Shown here piece by piece: positions 40,931 to 53,100 of a DNA stretch of 64,000 nt. Source of the stretch: Zea mays (Eukaryota; Streptophyta; Magnoliopsida; Poales; Poaceae); the NCBI RefSeq assembly GCF_902167145.1, contig NC_050098.1, positions 36,388,501 through 36,452,500 on the forward strand, given 5' to 3'. The position numbers and the translations under genes were made by a program. The stretch's first letter is position 1. The number at the start of each line of letters is the position of its first letter. The notes under the pieces are model-generated. The model was not told where the DNA came from. It ran no database searches and saw only the letters and a list, made by a program, of their open reading frames with translations.

Positions 40931-41580
40931 AGCACGGATATCGAGCCGGCTTAGCTCGTTCAAATTTGAGCTGGCTCTTTAAACTAATAAGTTGGTTTAT
41001 ATCAGCTTGTTAAAATAACGAGCCATAAAGTCATCTTGGCTCGGCTCGTTTACGAGCTGGAACTGGTTCATTTAGATCGTGAGCTAGAGCAAAAAAAAAA
41101 ATTATCTAATATTGTTTTGGTTTGGTTTGATTATATTCTTCTCACTAGTTTCTTGTTTTTATTTTACTAGTTTTGCATTAGTAATGTTTTCGTAGAAGTG
41201 CTATAGTGTTCTGAAACCTGTGTCATCTGTTCCGAACCGGCACGACTTACATGTGTTGGTCTAGAATTATCCTTTTTTGGACAACTTTGGAGTGGTCTAT
41301 AGGGCAACAGATTTATGATGAGCGATGGGTTTGAATGAGATTTTGGTGGCATAACTATGCTATTCTTCATTGCACCATTTTTGGGTATGCAATTGGAAAA
41401 CAATGGATTATACTACTCAAATTTCGTTCCCATGGCTCGCCACAAATATATGCTCTATCGATCACTCTTAGGTGGGCTTAGGATCTATCATTCCTATAGA
41501 TGTAGTGACACAATTGATATGTGTTTAGTACCCGAAGAAATTCATGAATCACATATTGTATTGTTTCCTCAAACATAGGT
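40931..41580. other. Unassigned transposon-like sequence
   Basis: 40940-41095 has repeated GGCTCG/CGAGCC and GAGCTGG motifs like the subterminal parts of hAT MITEs, but no defined ends. 41096-41580 has only short frames. It may belong to the CACTA element that follows. Confidence 0.35.
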
Positions 41581-41824
41581 GAGGACTGTCGATGGATATA
41601 TGAAGATTGGCGTATGAATGATCCCTTAGTGGAGTGGATAAGAAAGATAGAAGATTTTATCGATCATGCTTTTGCTTTGTCAATAACCATCACAAATGTG
41701 TGGTGTCCATGCAGCGTGTGTCGAATTTTTAGATGTCAAGACAAGAGAACTTATGCTAGGGCCCCTTTGCGACTATGACTACATGTCTAACTATGAAGTC
41801 TAGGACTATAACGGCGAGGAGTTC
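41581..41824 (+). pseudogene. CACTA (En/Spm) transposase N-terminal fragment
   Basis: The open frame reads DWRMNDPLVEWIRKIEDFID, HAFALSITITNVWCPCSVC and later YMSNYEV with NGEEF. It resembles the transposase-associated domain (PF13963-like) at the start of plant CACTA TNP2 proteins, with its CPC..C cysteines. A shift near 41760 breaks it. The fragment ends at the LTR starting at 41825, so it was the insertion target. CACTA termini were not found. Confidence 0.55.
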
Positions 41825-42449
41825 TGTAACACCCTAAATCCATCAAATAAAAACAATCGAGTTTGACTTAAATAGCTTCCAGTAGAAAAGAAAATATTTA
41901 TGTTTTCAAAAAAATGATAATATAAATCAATTGATCAATTTCCCGAATAGATAATATTTTATCAAGTGTTTGATGCATTCATATTGGAGCATATTTTTGG
42001 TTGAAATGTTTTTTTTCAAAATTTCTAATGTATTTGGAATTCATTTCTTAATATATATATATATGTTTATTCACTATTTGGATTTATTTATTGGTGTGGA
42101 ATTATTTTTATAAAAAAAATAATAAATTCCTTAATAATCTTATAATAGAAACATGTATATTAGTTTGTTAATGACATTTTTGGATTTATCCTAATTTATT
42201 TTTAGAATATATAAATATATGTATTTATAAAATTCTAAACATGGAGAAGTGAATTTGGGAGAAAAAACGGATCCGTGCATGCGTTCAACCAATCTAGGCC
42301 TAGCAATTCCATCGCTCTCCTTTCTTTGACATGTGGACCACATATGCCATACCTTTCTTCTCTCTCGCATTCACTCACTTGCAGGTGGGCTCCACCCGCC
42401 TATTCTCTCTCTTCCTCTCTTTTCTCTTCTCTCCTTTCACGCTCACAAG

Positions 42450-42882
42450 TATAGATGGCCAATAAGCACGAGGCCCGCGAACCCAACACGGAACCCACTA
42501 TTTGGGCCTGATCCGAGCCCGGCATGGCCCAGTTCTATGCGGGCCCGGGCGGGCCCGACACGGATAAGCGGGTCGGGCTCAGACAGGAAACTAGACACGG
42601 TGGGCTAGCCCGACACGATCCGTTTACTTCTAAGCCCGCTTTTTTTGTACTAAATCGTGCTTACCGGACCGCTTAGCCCGTTTTTCGGCCCGCTTTTTCC
42701 GTGCTAAACGGGTCGGGCCGGCCCGTTTGGACCAGCTGCGGGCCGGGCTCGGACAGGAAAACGAGCCCGCGGGCTTAAACGGACCGGCCCGATTTTCTAA
42801 CCGTGCCTGACGGGCCGGGCCCAAAATAGGTCGGGCTTCATTGGGCCTGGGCCGGGCCGGGCGGCCCGTTTGGACATCTCTA
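42450..42882. mobile_element. hAT MITE, 433 bp, imperfect 8-bp TSD
   Basis: The ends are TATAGATGGCCA and the inverse of TAGAGATGTCCA. The flanks are CTCACAAG (42442-42449) and CTCGCAAG (42883-42890), one base different. The inside is rich in GGGCCCG, CGGGCC and CGGCCCG motifs. There is no coding. Confidence 0.8.
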
Positions 42883-44343
42883 CTCGCAAGCCAAACAACG
42901 ACGATGTCGGGCTCTCCTGTTTCTCGCATGCGTTGCCGCCCGTTCGAAGCACCGCCGCCGCCAGCCCACCTTCTCGCCTCCCGCCACCCTACGCAGCGAG
43001 TGGAACAGCCGCCTATAGGTGTACATTCGGGCCGCCCGACCCAGCCCAAGCCCGAAAAGGCCCGTATTGTTTGAATTTCGGTCCGGGCCGGCCCGTTTGA
43101 ATTTCGGGCCGTGCCGGGCCGGCCCATGGGCCTAGCTCTCGGCCCACGACCCGGCCCGTAATTGCTTAAACGTGCCGGGCTCATTTCGGGTGGCCCAAAA
43201 TTATAAAAGCCCGAAATTCAATTTTTGGCCCGAAATTCATATTAGGGCCCGAAATTCAATTTTTGGCCCGAAATTCAGTTTTTGTCCCAAAATTCACATT
43301 AGAGCCCTAAATTCAAAAAATAATAAAACAAATAAAAGATAAGACAAATAAATTTGAACAAAATCAAACTTAATATTTGTATTAAAGTTACCACAGCTAT
43401 GCAATGACTACCTCGTTTATAAATCATTTTGTTAGAAGAAAAAAGAGTATAATCAGCTCTATACAAAGTTCGTAAGTTTAGTTTATTGTCTAATGTTCAT
43501 AACAAAAGTAAAATTACATCACACACTCTAATTCAAAGCTACAAAAAACATCTAACTAACATTATCTCTAGCTTTGTGTTCTTTATCAAGTATATGAAAG
43601 TGTGGAATGAAGTGTGGTTTTAATAAATATATGAGCCTTTTCGTGCCTCTATATGGGTCATTTCGTGCCTGCCTTAAACGGGTCGTGCTCGTGCCCGCCC
43701 ATGGGTCGTGACCTCGGCCCAAACCCGACCCGATATAACGGGTCGTACCGGCCCGGCACTAAGGGCCCCTTTGGTAGGGCTTATTTTTCAGCTTCGGCTC
43801 TGGCTCATGTAAAAGTTGTGCCAAACACCTCTTTTTCAAATGGCTTCACCAGTGAAGTGCTTTTCCAAAATGAACTAGAGGGCATGAGCCAAAAAAAGTG
43901 GCTCACCCGGCTTCAGCTCACGTCATTTTTGCACAATAGCCCTCCCACCAGTCCAAATTATTTTTTTTGGTCCTGCCCTCAATCCCTAGCCACGTACAGG
44001 AGAGATCGACCAGTATCGGTCTTTCTCCCACAAAGGCGTCGCCAGCAACCAGCGCTGGCCCCCTGCTGCGCGTCCCCCCTCCCGTCCAGCTCGCCGGAGC
44101 AGCTCCCCGCCGGCCCCCGTCGTGCAGCCCGCCACCAGCCCTCTGTCCAGGTCGCCGTCACGCCAGCCGCCGTGGAGGGCGCCGCCACCTCCATGAAGAA
44201 CGCCGCCACATCCGTGAAGGGCGCCGCCAGGTACTGCTCCCTCCCTCCATTTTGCCGCAATCCACCCTCAAGGCATCGCCATCCCTTGGTGTCCAGATCT
44301 CTCTCCCTACAGCTGACCATCATTCTCCTCCCTGTAGGTCGCC

Positions 44344-47092
44344 ATGAATCCGCTACGTCGCCAGCTGTTGCCGCCGTCTGGCCGAGGCCAACCATCCAAT
44401 GCCGGAGTAGGTCGTGGTTCCACTGGTGCTGTGGGCGAGGGTGTGGTACCAACAAGTGCCGGGTCTTTGGATGCGAATTGGGCTACTCACGTCGACACAT
44501 CAGCTGTACAAGACGATGGGTGGCTTGCCGGCATTCTTGGCACTGCCACAGACATCCTTCAATCACCTTCCGCTGAGATGCACCGAGCACCGTCTCCCGC
44601 TGATGTGCGACGTCCTCCTACTGGTGATGTGCGACACCCTTCTCCTAGTACTGAAACTCGACGCCCTTCTCATGCTGCAACCTCTATGGACACTGATGTG
44701 GAAATTACTGATGCTAGGTGATTATTTGATTCCTAATCCTTTATTACTCATTGTTATGCTTGCTGCAACTTGAATTGTTATGCATTGTTTGTCCACATTG
44801 GCGTGTACAATACGGCGACATGGGGGGACGAATATACTAGGATAGTTTGTGAGATTTTTGCAGATGAAGTGATCAAAGGAAATCGGTCAAATACACATTT
44901 GAATAAAGCTGAATATCAGAATGTGATACAAAAAATCAAGGATAGGACTGGTATTGTGTACAATAGAAAACAGTTTAAAAACAAATGGGATCGACTAAAA
45001 CTTGATTATGGCATTTGGAAGCAATTGACTGAGCAAACAGGATTAGGATGGGATGCTAATGGAAATATTGACATGCCTGAGGATTGGTGGAAAAGAATGG
45101 CAAAAGTGAGTATTCATTTCAGTTTTGAAGTTATTTTTCAAGTAATTCAGGTAATATTCACATGCTAATTGAATGTTTTTTATTTGTCCTTCAGGCTATT
45201 AAAGGATCACTACAGTTTAGGCTTAGAGGCCTTCAAAATGAGGACAAATTGGCAATTATGTTTGAAGACCTTCGCAATACCGGTGATGACCATTGGAGTG
45301 CCGGTAGTGGTGTTCCTCCATCCCAGCCGAACATATCTATGGACAATTCGCATGTTGAAGTGGATGGAACTGAAGGGGATGAACATGTCAATGAAAATTG
45401 AAAGTCGCCTAGAGGGGGGTGAATAGGGCGAAACTGAAATTTACAAAGTTAATCACAACTACAAGCCGGGTTAGCGTTAGAAATATAATCGAGTCCGCGA
45501 GAGAGGGTGAAAAACAAATCGCAAGCAAATAAGAAGTGTGACACGCGGATTTGTTTTACCGAGGTTCGGTTCTCGCAAACCTACTCCCCGTTGAGATGGT
45601 CACAAAGACCGGGTCTCTTTCAACCCTTTCCCTCTCTCAAACGGTCCCTCGGACCGAGTGAGCTTCTTCTTCTCAATCAAACGGGAACAAAACTTCCCCG
45701 CAAGGGCCACCACTCAATTGGTGCCTCTTGCCTTGGTTACAATTGAGTTGATCGCAAGAAAGAATCAAAGAAGAAAGTAATCCAAGCGCAAGAGCTCGAA
45801 AGAACACAAGCAAATCTCTCTCACTAATCACTAAGGCGTTGTGTGGAGTTTGGAGAGGATTTGATCACTTGGGTGTGTCTAGAATTGAATGCTAGAGCTC
45901 TTGTAAGTAGTTGAAGTAGGAAAACTTGGATGACTTGAATGTGGGGTGGTTGGGGGTATTTATAGCCCTAACCACCAAACCAGCCGTTTGGTGGGGCTGT
46001 CTGTCGCATGGTGCACCGGACAGTCCGGTGCACACCGGACAGTGTCCGATGCGCCAGCCACGTCACCAGGCCATTGGGTTCCGACCGTTGGAGCTCTGAC
46101 TGCTGGGCCCGCCTGGATGTCTGGTGGCACACCGGACATGTACTGTAGAGTGTCCGGTGCGCCACTTTGCGCGTGCCTGACTTCTGCGCGCTCTGGCGCG
46201 CATTTAATGCTTCTGCAGGTGACCGTTGGCGCGAAGTAGCCGTTGCTCCGCTGACTCACCGGACAGTCCGGTGTACACCGGACACGTCTGGTGAATTATA
46301 GCGGAGCAAATTCCCGAAGCTGGCGAGTTCCAGAGTAGCTCTTCCCTGGTGCACCGGACACTGTCCGGTGTACACCGGACAGTCCGGTGAATTATAGCGA
46401 AGCGCCTCTGGTTTTTCCCGAAGGTGAATAGTTCAGCGTGAAGTCCCCTGGTGCACCGGACACAGTCCGGTGGCACACCGGACAGTCCGGTGCGCCAGAC
46501 CAGGGCACACTTCGGTTATCCCTTGCTCTCTTTGTTGAACCCAATTTTTGGTCCTTTTATTGGCCAAGTGTGAACCTTTGGCACCTGTATAACTTATGCA
46601 CTAGAGAAAACTAGTTAGTCCAATTTATTTGTGTTGGCAATTCAACCACCAAAATCATTTAGGAAATAGGTGTAAACCTAATTCCCTTTCAAAGATGAAA
46701 GTGAGGCTGAAGAGGTAACACCGACCAGTAACAAAGGAAAGAGAAAGATGGCTAGCGGCTCCAAGGAAAAGAAGAAGAAAATGGTTAGAGCAAACTGGGT
46801 TGCTGAAGGTTTTGATCAAATTCTCGAAATGACCAAGAGAACTACGGAGTCATGTGAGTCTATTGTTAGGAGAGAGGATACATCAGGTTGTTCAATCAAG
46901 GAAGTTATGACTTTGGTTAAAGAGTGTGGAGCAACTATTGGTACAAAGGAGCATTTCATAGCTACTGTCTTGTTCACCAAGAGAGCAGAAAGAGAGATTT
47001 TCATGACCATTGACACACCAGAAGAAAGGTTTTATTGGTTGACAAGTAAGCACGAGTGGATGACAAGAAATGATGTGCCAAGGAGGATCTAG
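44344..47092 (+). pseudogene. Harbinger ORF1, Myb/SANT-like DNA-binding protein, disrupted by a solo LTR
   Basis: Exon candidates: 44344-44717 (Pro/Ser/Thr-rich N-terminus), about 44795-45105, and 45195-45398, continuing at 46697-47092 after the LTR. The second carries TATWGDEYTRIVCEIF and KNKWDRLKLDYGIWKQL, a Myb/SANT-like domain (PF12776 type), ending DMPEDWWKRMAK before a GTGAGT donor. The acceptor before 45195 (TGTCCTTCAG) restores the frame. In relatives ORF1 protein binds the element ends and helps the transposase. The reading continues across the removed LTR (NENESEAEE), then KGKRKMASGSKEKKKK, a likely nuclear localisation signal, and ends at 47092. No AG acceptor exists between the donor at 44718 and 44838, so the first splice looks broken or ORF1 starts later. 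Confidence 0.75.
45399..46691 (-). repeat. Sirevirus solo LTR (1293 bp) in Harbinger ORF1
   Basis: Plus-strand ends are TGAAAGTC and CCCTTTCA. The flanks AAAAT (45394-45398) and AAGAT (46692-46696) differ by one base, consistent with an aged 5-bp duplication. At least four CACCGGAC-A-GTCCGGTG palindromes (near 46016, 46258, 46376 and 46476) lie inside. Confidence 0.88.
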
Positions 47093-47247
47093 GATCACCT
47101 TTATATTGTTGTTTGCTTTGTTTAATTCAGATTGGAACCATTTTGTTTAGTTATATTGGAACTGTAATTCATATTTGCATTAGTACTTGTACCTGTTACA
47201 ATATTTTTATTAATGAATCTGTCTTATCTATGTTGCGCAGAGTTGAT

Positions 47248-48552
47248 ATGAATATGAATGATGATATTAATATGTCTGATGATATGCATATGTCTGATGA
47301 TATGGCTGCTGATATAAGTGACAGTGACTCTGATGATGAAAACATTGTTGCACAGGTTGTCCCAATTATAAGGTCTGTACAAACCAGTCTTTTATGTGCT
47401 ACTCTTCTCGCATCTGATTACTACTTCAAGTATCATGAGAAAAATGGATCTAGAATTGCTGGACAAAGTGGATATGGTTGGGTAATGGATACTTTGGAAA
47501 CATCAGGAGGTAGTCATCACATGTTTCGAATGAATGCTTCACTCTTTCATAGTTTGCATGATTTGCTTGTTAGTTCATATGGACTTAAATCATCTATTCA
47601 CATGAGTTCTATGGAATCATTGGCCATATTTCTTGTTACATGTGGACATGGGTGGTCCAATAGTGCTTTGTGTAACATCTTCAGACATTCGGGTGAGACA
47701 ATTAGCAGAAAATTTCATGAGGTTTTGCATTGTGTGGTGGCCATGTGCAAAGCATATATAAGACCTATTGATCCTAATTTCTCAACAACACATAGTAGGA
47801 TTACTGATGATGATAGAATGATGCCACATTTCAAAGATTGTATTGGTGCACTTGATGGATCTCATATTATGGCAACACCTCCACCAGAAGATCTCATTAG
47901 GTACATTGGAAGAAGTGGTAAAGCAACTCAAAATGTTCTTGCTGTAGTTGATTTTGATATGAGATTCATATATGCTTCAGTAGGGCAGCCTGGGTCTATG
48001 CATGACACCAATGTGCTTTTCCATGCATTGAAGAATGATAGCGATAATTTTCCCCACCCTCCGGTAGGAAAATATTATTGTGTTGATGCGGGATATCCAA
48101 ATCGTCCTGGATATTTGGCACCATACAAAGGTCAAAGGTACCATATACCAGATTGGAGGAGGGGGCCATCTCCTAATGGTGAGCAAGAACATTTTAACCA
48201 TTTGCATTCGAGTATTCGCAATGTGGTGGAGCGTGCATTTGGAGTTTGGAAAATGAAGTGGAGGATACTTTTGAAAATGCCTACCTACAAGATGGAAGTG
48301 CAAAAGATGATTGTTGCAGCTACAATGTGTCTTCATAACTTTATTCGAGAGAATCATGCTTTAGATAAAGATTTCAGTAAGTGTGATCGGAATCCAGATT
48401 ATATCCCTACTATTCCAGAGAGATACGCAAGATTTCAGCCTTCTCAAAATGCTTTGGATACATCAACTACTCAATCCAATGATAGGACTATGGATAGATT
48501 TGGAGATGATATTGCTAAGGCAATATTTCTTTCAAGATCATCGGGAGCATAG
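47248..48552 (+). CDS. Harbinger transposase ORF2 (DDE_4 superfamily), uninterrupted
   Basis: The most likely start is the ATG at 47248 (MNMNDDINMSDD), giving 434 residues. The frame is open upstream to 47113, and an intron acceptor-like GTTGCGCAG lies just before the start. A short acidic N-terminus is followed by a helix-turn-helix-like part (LAIFLVTCGHGWSNSALCNI, HSGETISRKF). The catalytic core has Asp in GALDGSHI (47854-47856), Asp in CVDAGYPN (48085-48087) and Glu in VVERAFGVWK (48229-48231). The D-D and D-E spacings are 77 and 48 residues, as in PIF/Harbinger transposases. It ends normally with SRSSGA. No stop or frameshift is seen, so the protein could still be active if expressed and if ORF1 protein comes from another copy. 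Confidence 0.9.
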   Translation: MNMNDDINMSDDMHMSDDMAADISDSDSDDENIVAQVVPIIRSVQTSLLCATLLASDYYFKYHEKNGSRIAGQSGYGWVMDTLETSGGSHHMFRMNASLFHSLHDLLVSSYGLKSSIHMSSMESLAIFLVTCGHGWSNSALCNIFRHSGETISRKFHEVLHCVVAMCKAYIRPIDPNFSTTHSRITDDDRMMPHFKDCIGALDGSHIMATPPPEDLIRYIGRSGKATQNVLAVVDFDMRFIYASVGQPGSMHDTNVLFHALKNDSDNFPHPPVGKYYCVDAGYPNRPGYLAPYKGQRYHIPDWRRGPSPNGEQEHFNHLHSSIRNVVERAFGVWKMKWRILLKMPTYKMEVQKMIVAATMCLHNFIRENHALDKDFSKCDRNPDYIPTIPERYARFQPSQNALDTSTTQSNDRTMDRFGDDIAKAIFLSRSSGA

Positions 48553-49043
48553 ATGTACTTTGTTTTGTAATTGAATATTTATTCTCGAATTTGAGTTTAT
48601 AATGTTTGCTTGTGTCTTCTATAATGATATTTCAGCTATACATATAAAAGTATCTATAAAAAGTAAACTATACAAGGGTCTTTCTGAAAAACAACCTATA
48701 AGCCGTTTTGCCAAATGATTTTTCAGAATGGCTTTGGCTCATCTAAAGAAGTGGCTTCACCTCGTGAGCCAGAGCCAAAGCCATTTTTGGAGAAGCCAGA
48801 GCCCTGCTAAAGAGACCCTAAATTATTTTGGGTCGTGCCGTGCCTGAACCTTGCTTTTTTTTTCCATGCTTCGGTCCGGCCCATCAGGCCTGACCCAAAT
48901 GTACACCTATACAGCCGCCTTTCCTGCCTGTTTCCTCCACTGCCGCCGCGACCCGTAGCCTCTTCTTCCCACCCACCTCATGCTATTAATGGACATGGCC
49001 GAGCTCCACCACTAGCGTCCTCTCCACTCCCTCTCTCGTTGCC

Positions 49044-49050
49044 TATATAA
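49044..49050 (+). promoter_or_regulatory. TATA box of the Tekay-type LTR
   Basis: GCCTATATAAGCAGCGC gives a strong TATATAA in the LTR part 48912-50190. GC-rich sequence downstream would be the transcript start region. It is assigned by position in the LTR. Confidence 0.55.
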
Positions 49051-50190
49051 GCAGCGCAGAACGCTCGTTCTCCCCCTGCTCTCCCTTCGCGCTCCCTCTA
49101 TTGCCGCGTTGGCGTCACCCTCCTCCTGCGGCATTGCGTGCCATCGTCTAGCTTCGCTGCACGCACCCATCGCCGGAGTTGCCAGTGTGGCGTGTCGTCC
49201 TCTGTAGTATCACGCCGTCATCCCCCGAAGCCCCCACCTCGCTGGTGTACCTGTTACCCTGCTTTTCATGACGTGCTGCGCCCAAGTTTCCGCACGGGCA
49301 ACCTACTGCTCGCCATTGCTGTGTTGTGTCGTGCCTGTGCTCACCGTCGTTCTGTCCTAGCTCATCAAAGCTATCGCCCTTGTCAGCCACTGCAACCGCT
49401 GCTCTGCTCTCACTGCAGCGTCGAAGTCGCCATCGTTCGTGCTTGCCGGAATTCACCGACGCCCCTACTCATCCTCGTCGTGCTGAAGAATCGACATCGT
49501 GAAGTCACATCGGATCCCTGCATTTCTTCCTCACGCAGCGATCTATTTTCTATCCATGGTCCGAAGATAGAAGAAATGTCCGATTTATTTTCACATCTAC
49601 ATATTTTAGCCCTACGATATTTTTCAAATTGTAAAAAAAGATTAATTAGAGTCCAAACAATTGGATTCTTGTGTTGCTAGTTTCGTAAGTAGCGCTAGTA
49701 ACAAATTACATGTTTTCGTAATTTTAATTATGTTAGATATAATTAATCTATGTATTATTTATGTATATCACTTTGTTTTTCCTAAAAAATAATAAAATTA
49801 GTGTTCATATTCTTTTATAATTAAAATGATAGTTTACATATTGTTTTGTGTATAGCTTTCTTAATAAAGATTATAAGCCATGTACAAGTTCACTTAAGGC
49901 ATATATCGTAGCTCTTCATAAATAGGTGTTTAACAATATAATTATATAATTATGATCTTTTCATATAAAATTTGTTTAGTTGTTTATTAGCTTTTCATAA
50001 AATTAATGTTTTATAAAGTGTTTATAACCTTATGAACCCTTAACCTTAGACATACTGCATGACTTTTATAAAAGACTAAATTGGTAAACCTAATATTTGT
50101 ATATTTGTAATTAAAATATATTCAAGCTTAAGTCTTATTTTATAAATAATGAACCAAACCTTTTTCAAAAGAGCGTCTTTTTGTTATAAC

Positions 50191-53100
50191 TGTGACAGAA
50201 CCTCCCAAGTCATTAGGCCCACCTACAGTTGTTCTTGCCCAACGGACCTTAGACAACCCTGCAGGTACACCTGATCTCTTGACAAGTTCGGTATCTGTAT
50301 TCTTTACGTTGCCCAAGAGCATTTCACCCGTCACGCAGATATTACAACACATCAGAGGTACGAGTATGCGGAAGCAGTTACAACAACTTTATTTTAGATT
50401 AAAGTATAGAAAGAGTAGTATTATTACAGACCAGAGCAAATATAAGAGTGCTGGAGTAATATTATTACATAACTTGGGGGGAAAAACCCCTCCCGATAAA
50501 CAGTAAAAAGTTTTAAAGGAGGACACTTCCTCCTGAGGCTTCAGTCTTGATTTTCTTCTTTAGGCACCACCTTGGAACAAAAGCAACAAAAATTTGCTGC
50601 TTCCTCACCTAAAACAACATGGGACAAAGCCCTGAGTACGAAGTGTACTTTCACAAGTCTTACCCATCAAAATAAAAGACTCTCAAGGATATGCTGGCTT
50701 TAAGGGAGTCAAGGTAAGGCTTAATCAAGAATCGAGACTCTGTTTGCAAAAATGCTTACTAATAGTGGATCCTTAAAAATCCAATTTTATTAGCATGTTA
50801 AGTCATTACCTGAGTCTAGAGTTCTTTCTACCCTAGTTCAAGCACTTGACCTATACTAGCCAATTTCTTATCAACCCTTCTTGTTCACTGGATTGCTACG
50901 TGTAGGGCAGTGACCAAGTCTTCATGTCCGAGAAGTAACGGTGATCCGAATCGATTAATACCCAGCTGGGGATCTCCGATCACACGACATATGTAGCACT
51001 TAACCCTTGCATATGTCAACTCGCCACCGGGGTTCTTAAGACCAGATTAGGTTCACACCAACCGAGAGCACAGATACACCACCGTCTAGCCTCTTGCCAC
51101 GGAGGGTACACGCTACTCTCGCCATCTCTCCACTCCCATTGCGTGTTATCTTATTCTGGTATTAGTCTGCCCAAGGCAAAGCTTACCCATGACGAGGCAT
51201 GTGACCAGTTAAAAGGTCCTCGATCATCAAGCCTACATCGAGACGGTCCTTAATCGACTCAGACGGAGACACTACACCAAGACTCTCCTCTCGTGCAAGT
51301 CACCCGCCCGGTCTCAGCTTTATCATTTCAAACCCAAAGTTTGGTACCTGGCAGAGGTACATCTTTTTCGATGTTGAACCCATCATGGCCATGATGGATC
51401 CACCATCAAGTTTTATTTTGAAAACATCCCACCCACTTGAAGCATCATCTTTTGTTAAAACAAAACATTTTGTTTTTCTAGAGCAAGGCTAAACATAAGA
51501 AAAACCTTTTTATAAAACAGGGGATCAAGGAAAGGTAATCAGATTCTCAAGAAAGGAAATGCAGCAACTTGTTTAGCACACAACTCTAATCACCTAATGT
51601 ATCAAGTAAGTGAGAAAGATTTTAAAATAGCAAGGAGGTGGAAAATGCACAGGAGCTTGCCTTGTGTTATAGGTGAGTCAGGCTCTGCTCCACATATGTC
51701 AAAATAAAAGCAGTTCCCTGCCTGAGGTTCTTCAGGTGGTGGTGGTGGTGTAGTCCTTGCTTCTTCAACTTTTATCTCTTCTTCGTTTTCTATATATAGC
51801 CATATATAATCATGAATGCTCATGAAATGCAAAGATAATAAAAGTACATTATCTTAGGTCTTGAATATAATTTTCCTTCACGAATCTCCGGGAAACTAGG
51901 GTTTTTGGAGTCTATAGTGAAGTTCATAGGGCAGGAGACTAGGGTTTTGGGTTCTAGGTACCAAACATGGTCCAAATCATACCAAACTTTACCCAAGGCT
52001 TCTAAATAATATTTAAAGCTTATCTAAAAATTTTAGTGATTTTTGGAATTATTAATAAATTTCTAAAATTCTAGGGGTAAGGGTTTTGGCCATTTTAAAT
52101 ACTCCATAATTCCTTATTTGGAATAAAAATCCTAAAACTATTTTTATTAAATACTATAGAAAATCAGGAGCCTAGCAAAATTGGTCTGATATTTTTAGCA
52201 TTTTTCTATAGTTTCTTATGGATTTCTAAAGCTTGGTAGAAAAGAAAAAGGAGAAAACTGTGAACAGTTCTGGGCTGAAACTGGCCCAATACAGCCCACG
52301 CCCAGGCGAAATGCGTCGCGCGCGCCTGCATTGGCGGTTTTACACAGAAGACCTCAGCTTTTTGAATAAGCAGTAAATAACCCCGAGCACTATTTGTTTG
52401 TCTCACCGACGTTTGCACCAAGACCCTCGAAGTTCTATTCCTTCGCAACACCAGGTCTGCGATGGTGGTCGGCGACGAGCACGTCTCCGATGAGCCTATA
52501 TTGGCCGGAATATGCCAAGACCGGACCCCTAACTTAGCCGGCACCGAATTCGACCCTCGGCGACACTAACCCCTCAATCAATCGCACTAATCTGGGCCGG
52601 AGCACGCCTGTTCACGTCGACGACAAAACTCGAGAAGAAGCTACGGTGTTATGGGCAATTCGGTATGGTCTAGTTCAATCAATCGAGCCTATGAGCAACA
52701 GGAGATCCTAGAGATGCTAGAACATTCAACAGAGGGTTATGAATCAACCTGGAGCAGGTTGGCCACGGTGAGCTCACACCGCACGGTGTTCTTGGTTGAT
52801 TTGGGGGAAATCCCAAATTGGGGCTTGCTGGTGAGCAATTGGAGGCACGACTTGGTGGGTTGGGTGCTTGACTACCTTACGGACTCGACGGCACACTCAA
52901 TTTATAGGCTCTGGGGGCGGTGGCCTGTGAATTTGGAGTTGGCGCGGTGGCGGCCGGAGAAGGAAGAGGTCACTGGTGGCGCAATCATGGCGTTCACCGG
53001 TGTAGTGGTTCAGAGAGGGTAAGCCTAAGTGTGCCACGGTTACTACCACGTAGTGAAGAGTCACGACGTGGTATAATTGAGGTCGCCGGAGTGTCCACGA

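Larger units (their letters stand above)
43763..48818 (+). mobile_element. PIF/Harbinger element with two ORFs, TSD TAA
   Basis: The ends are GGGCCCCTTTGGTAGGGCT and the inverse of GGGTCTCTTTAGCAGGGCT, flanked by TAA at 43760-43762 and 48819-48821. It holds a Myb/SANT-like ORF1 (44344-47092) and an uninterrupted DDE transposase ORF2 (47248-48552), the two proteins PIF/Harbinger elements need. A Sirevirus solo LTR (45399-46691) disrupts ORF1. Without that insert the element is about 3.76 kb, normal for autonomous grass members. GGCTTTGGCTC-type subterminal repeats lie at both ends. Confidence 0.9.
43014..48911. mobile_element. Non-autonomous hAT element, interrupted by the Harbinger element, TSD CAGCCGCC
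   Basis: The ends are TATAGGTGTACATT and its exact inverse AATGTACACCTATA. CAGCCGCC flanks both sides (43006-43013 and 48912-48919). Its own sequence is 43014-43762 plus 48822-48911, about 840 bp, with GGCCCG-type subterminal repeats. It shares its terminal motif with the MITE at 38693-39425. Confidence 0.88.

Noticed and set aside
49138..49680. 180-codon plus-strand frame downstream of the TATA box at 49044
   Set aside because: Cys/Arg/Ser-rich translation of GC-rich LTR sequence without any domain; more likely LTR leader than gene.
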